A stretch of 64,000 nucleotides of DNA from Acanthochlamys bracteata. Taxonomy: Eukaryota; Streptophyta; Magnoliopsida; Pandanales; Velloziaceae. Below the pieces are notes generated by a model. It saw only the letters and a list, made by a program, of their open reading frames with translations, was not told where the DNA came from and searched no databases. Of this stretch, positions 60,760 through 64,000 are shown piece after piece (positions within the stretch are counted from its first letter, which is position 1; every line of letters starts with the position of its first letter). A program made the position numbers and the translations under genes. The stretch lies in contig CM034131.1 of the NCBI GenBank assembly GCA_019914995.1, positions 9,270,501 through 9,334,500 of the forward strand, given 5' to 3'.

Positions 60760-61115
60760 CTTGAAAAAATAACCCCCCACGACCGGTAACAACTCTATTG
60801 CATCAAAAGCCTTCATCCACTTCAAAAAACTTTTAGCAACAGCATTGAGCTGCTCTCCGTAAGTCCTAGACCCAACACCAAAAACAGCAAACTTACAATT
60901 CGACAAAATCAACGATCCAACAAGAAAATCTTGAGCTGAATCAGCAAGCCATCTAGCAAGGGAAGTCGCATTATAAGGAGGACTACCGTTTTCCGACGTA
61001 GAAAAACAACAATGATTACGGATTCATTTACGAGATCTTCAGGCTAGTACTTGGATGGGTCGATAAGATCGAAGATGAGATCGGTGCAATAGTTGTAGAC
61101 TAGTGAAAGAAGGCA
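60760..61115 (-). pseudogene. TYW1 flavodoxin-domain fragment, broken
   Basis: On the minus strand one frame reads LIFDLIDPSKY-stop-PEDLVNESVIIVV, and the next frame reads STSENGSPPYNATSLARWLA, DSAQDFLVGSLILSNCKFAV, FGVGSRTYGEQLNAVAKSFL, KWMKAFDAIELLPVVGG. This is the N-terminal flavodoxin-like domain of TYW1, the enzyme that builds the tricyclic base of wybutosine in tRNA-Phe with its radical-SAM half. A TAG replaces a codon at about 61045 (expected Glu), one frameshift separates the two blocks near 61010, and the start and the whole radical-SAM domain are absent. A functional TYW1 must lie elsewhere in the genome if the pathway is retained. Confidence 0.75.
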
Positions 61116-61232
61116 GAAGCTAGGAATTTTCTTGTACCTGATTGAGGAGCGACGAACCTTCTGATTAAACAGCGACCAACTCGTAACTTGATCGCTGTAC
61201 CGTTAGAGGCTGACTTCCGCTTCTCATCCAAA

Positions 61233-61472
61233 GGGTGCGTTTTGGTATTTGTTATGAAATATCAATTTTTTTAAAATAAAAAATAATTTTTTTAAAATAA
61301 ATTTTATTTTTTTATTTTTAAAAAAATAATAAAAATATTTTATTATGTAAATTTTTTTATATTATTTAAATTTTTAAATAAAACTTTTAAATATTTATAA
61401 AATATATATTAAAAAATATAAAATAAAGAAAAATTAAAAAATAATTTTTTAAATTGTATGCCAAACGATCCC
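61233..61472. mobile_element. MITE-like element with GTTTGGCAT-type ends
   Basis: The left end GGGTGCGTTTTGGTAT and the reverse complement of the right end (GGGATCGTTTGGCAT) are imperfect inverted repeats. The interior is very AT-rich, about 240 bases. Flanking AAG on both sides may be a target duplication. Confidence 0.45.
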
Positions 61473-62649
61473 AAGTACATACAAGAAAAGACAATTGCCG
61501 GATTTCAGTAAAATTTCTTTTTTTTATCTCCAGCTGTAAAATCGTTTTCTTTGTTCTTTGAATTCATGAAGGCCCGCAGATGGGCCGAGTCAGGCCCCAA
61601 CGTAGACAAGACAACAACATGGGCCTTCTCCATGGTATACTCATTCGGTTTTTTTTTTCTTTCGCGCGTGGTTTCGCAGCTTCGAATTCAGCCATTCTAT
61701 AACCGGAACCTTCATTTCATTCTTATGATGTGTATCATATCTAGACTGGAAGCACTAACAATTTCAACATCTACCTGGACAGAAGGCGCTGAGATGGCTG
61801 CAGCAGTTGATGAAATGTGAAGTTGTTGTTTACTTGAAAACGAACACCTGCAGCAGAAACTTCTGATGCATTGCCTCAGGATATCAAGAACATTCATAGT
61901 ATGCAAATAATTCAGACTAAGAAGCTTTAAAGCATACGGATACTGAAAGCAGATTTCTTTAAATCGAGTAGCTGAAAAAGATACAGATTGAGAGCAGATG
62001 CTTCCAAGCTTCGATTATTTGGCCACAAACATTGGGATACATGCATGGCTTCCAGTATCCTCACACCTGACCATCTCAGGAAATGCCATCTATAGTATAG
62101 GTCGTAGCGTCAAAGTGTACAGTCTTTGCTGAACATAAGTAAGAATTTCAACATGTCTTCGACCTTTTGGGTGAAAACCACAGAATAGACTTTGCAGGTC
62201 GATCACAAATATGAGATGGAGATATTTAAAAATGCTTATAAAAAAAAGATTTTTTAAAATAAAAAATATTTTAAAATATTTTAAAATAAATTTTATTTTT
62301 TAATTTTGAAAAATAGTAAAATTAGACAAAATTTTGAAAAAGTAATTTTTTTTAATTTTAAAAAAATATAAAGTATTATGAAATAATTGTTAAAATATAA
62401 ATTAAAAATTGGAATAAAAAAAATTGAAAAAGCTCTCAAACATCACCGAATATATGTACAAAAGCCACGTATCAGAAATAAATATCTGGGTCATAAGATA
62501 AGTTGCTCTACCAAATGGGTGGTCAAGATTGGTCACTAGCAAAACACTATTACCAAGCTTGGAGGGCCGTTTCTTTTTCTTTCATAAAGCACGGTGGAAA
62601 TTTTGTTTTTCTGATGGTGGTTTGTGGCCTTGTTCTCTTTATCTTCTCC
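61473..62649. other. intergenic region upstream of the methyltransferase-like gene
   Basis: Includes an unrecognised frame at 61566-61820 (MKARRWAESGPNVDKTTTWA) and a MITE-like AT-rich tract at 62220-62430. No gene called. Confidence 0.5.
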
Positions 62650-62656
62650 TATAAAG
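62650..62656 (+). promoter_or_regulatory. possible TATA box of the methyltransferase-like gene
   Basis: TATAAAG about 50 bases upstream of the ATG at 62700. This would give a leader of about 20 bases. Confidence 0.35.
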
Positions 62657-62699
62657 AAAAATATAGCTATGATCCACTGTCTTTAGTTTCTGCAAGACA

Positions 62700-63844
62700 A
62701 TGTCAGTAGGAGAAACCAAAATGTTCAAGGATTGTTGGTCTGAGGAGCTGAAGCTGCCAGATTTATTACGCTCAGAGAGTGTCCACGCACTTCATGCAAC
62801 CATAGAAAAAGAGTGGGGCTTGCTCCTTCGTTCTGCATGCCAAACTGCAGCTGGTAGAGCGCTATGGAACCATGTGGTTTATGATCCTCTTGCTGAGGTT
62901 CTTGCTGGAGAGAGCTTCCTCCGTAGCTTTTATGACAAGATGAAGAGGGATGTTCTGAACAATGCATGCGAGATTTCTGGCGTAATCCTTGCAATAAGGA
63001 CCTTGTGGTTCGACTCCAAGCTCGAAGCTGCAATCAAATCTTTTCACAATGAAGAAACACAGGTAGTTCTCCTTGGTGCAGGTAAGTGTGGGCATGCATT
63101 ATGTATGATGCAAGTATTTGTACGCATATGAACGAGGGTAAACAATGTGATTTTCTACATACTTGCCTATCTGACTCGAGTACGCTAGAGAGTATAAATT
63201 AAAAAACAGGTTAATGGGCAGGTATGGATACAAGAGCTTACCGCCTTGGCTGTTTGAAGGAAAGCATTGTCTTTGAACTGGACTTCCCTGAGCTCTTGAA
63301 GATGAAATCCTTGCTTCTAAAGGAAGCAATTGAATCTCAGATGAACAAGGTAAGGCTGACAGCAAAATCCTTGACGAGAGTAGCTGCTGATCTTACTGAA
63401 GAAAACTGGATAGAGAAGCTCAAAACATGCGGCTTTGTGCCTGAGAAGAAAACAGTGTGGGTACTTGAAGGTCTTATTTACTACCTTCCTCATCTCCAAG
63501 CCATGAAAGTACTTCAGACAATAGCCACAAAATGTACCTTGACAGAGACGGTCCTCCTTGCAGACTTCATGAACAAATCTTCTGCCTCAGTGTCCAGCAA
63601 CACTTTCAAATTTTACAGTGACTGGCCAGATCATCTTCTCCCAACGTTGGGTTTTTCGAGTGTTAAACTTTCACAGATTGGGGATCCTGAAGCAAATTTT
63701 GAACTACTCCCTAACCCCCAGAACATGTTCAACAAGCTAAGGAGACTACCAAGATCCATTCAGACACATCCGGAGGATGGGACACCCTGTCGAAGGCTAT
63801 ACTTGGTAGAAGCCTCAGGGTTTCCTAGTCAAGCAAGTTTATAG
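62700..63844 (+). CDS. leucine carboxyl methyltransferase-family protein (SAM-dependent)
   Basis: Exons: 62700-63081 and 63222-63844, giving 334 residues; the phase-1 intron splits the SAM-binding glycine motif. Motifs: VVLLGAGMDTRAYRL (about 122-136, SAM binding), VFELDFPELLKMK (acidic end of the second strand), and VWVLEGLIYYLP (post-motif typical of the LCMT/PPM family), then VLLADFMNKSSAS. It resembles At5g42760, a plant LCMT-like protein distinct from the PP2A methyltransferase, so I do not claim PP2A as the substrate. No transit peptide is obvious. The start is the first ATG; a second in-frame Met lies 8 codons on. Confidence 0.88.
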
Positions 63845-64000
63845 AAACTTCTATTAAAAGGAAAAAAGCAATGTAACTACAGGTCCATGCTACACAAATC
63901 TAGATAATGAAAACTTTATCGAAGCATAATGTATCAAAATGCGATGAAGCATGTTTACTCTTATCCCAAAGCAATCGAAAAATCCCAAAATGTTCCTATA
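63845..64000 (+). other. 3' flank of the methyltransferase-like gene
   Basis: AT-rich sequence typical of a 3' untranslated region. Nothing else. Confidence 0.5.

Noticed and set aside
61551..61906. 89-codon plus-strand frame
   Set aside because: No recognised motif and no splice or promoter support, so it is only mentioned within the intergenic entry.
1..64000. CRISPR arrays, operons, phage or integrated viral genes, complete LTR retrotransposons
   Set aside because: None seen: no regular spaced repeats, no integrase or reverse-transcriptase motifs, and introns throughout indicate a plant nuclear chromosome.

Overview
This 64 kb window is nuclear DNA from a flowering plant, most likely a eudicot. 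It has GT-AG introns, AT-rich intergenic DNA, many short AT-rich MITE-like elements, and proteins that resemble Arabidopsis families one for one. Nothing bacterial, viral or CRISPR-like is present. I did not find a self-contained new biological system. The value lies in gene models, relics, regulatory clusters and repeats. All similarity statements come from recalled family sequences, not from a search.

Layout, left to right. 1-3.2 kb (-): 5' part of a SWAP70-like PH-domain gene running off the left edge, with a 2-base frame break in the last visible exon. 3.2-5.5 kb: repeats. 5.6-7.1 kb (-): single-exon pepsin-family aspartic protease. 9.6-13.5 kb (-): four-exon NPR3/NPR4-type salicylate co-receptor with a TGACG cluster in its promoter. 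14.6-16.9 kb (-): an unrecognised coding relic and a dead ZIP metal transporter. 17-23.9 kb: mostly non-coding. 23.9-25.0 kb (-): BOI-type RING E3 ligase. The order protease / NPR3-4 / ZIP / BOI-type RING matches my memory of an Arabidopsis chromosome 5 neighbourhood (At5g45100-At5g45120), so this is probably a conserved block.

31.0-33.8 kb (+): FES1-type Hsp70 nucleotide-exchange factor. 35.7-40.1 kb (+): U1-70K splicing factor with the long intron inside the RRM and a 1-base frame break. 41.2-42.0 kb (-): dUTPase with E2F-like promoter sites. 43.2-45.4 kb (-): GH17 beta-1,3-glucanase with an X8 domain. 46.9 kb: degenerate tRNA-like sequence. 47.6-49.3 kb (+): broken BTB/POZ-family gene. 52.4-54.2 kb (+): SEC14-like CRAL-TRIO protein. 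55.0-56.8 kb (-): At1g01500-like membrane protein. 59.2-61.1 kb (-): relics, including a dead TYW1 flavodoxin-domain fragment. 62.7-63.8 kb (+): leucine carboxyl methyltransferase-family protein.

The genes do not form one pathway. The NPR3/4-type and BOI-type genes relate to immunity and stress signalling; most of the others are housekeeping. Exon borders were placed by hand from GT-AG sites and checked by reading phase. Promoter and MITE calls are pattern matches.
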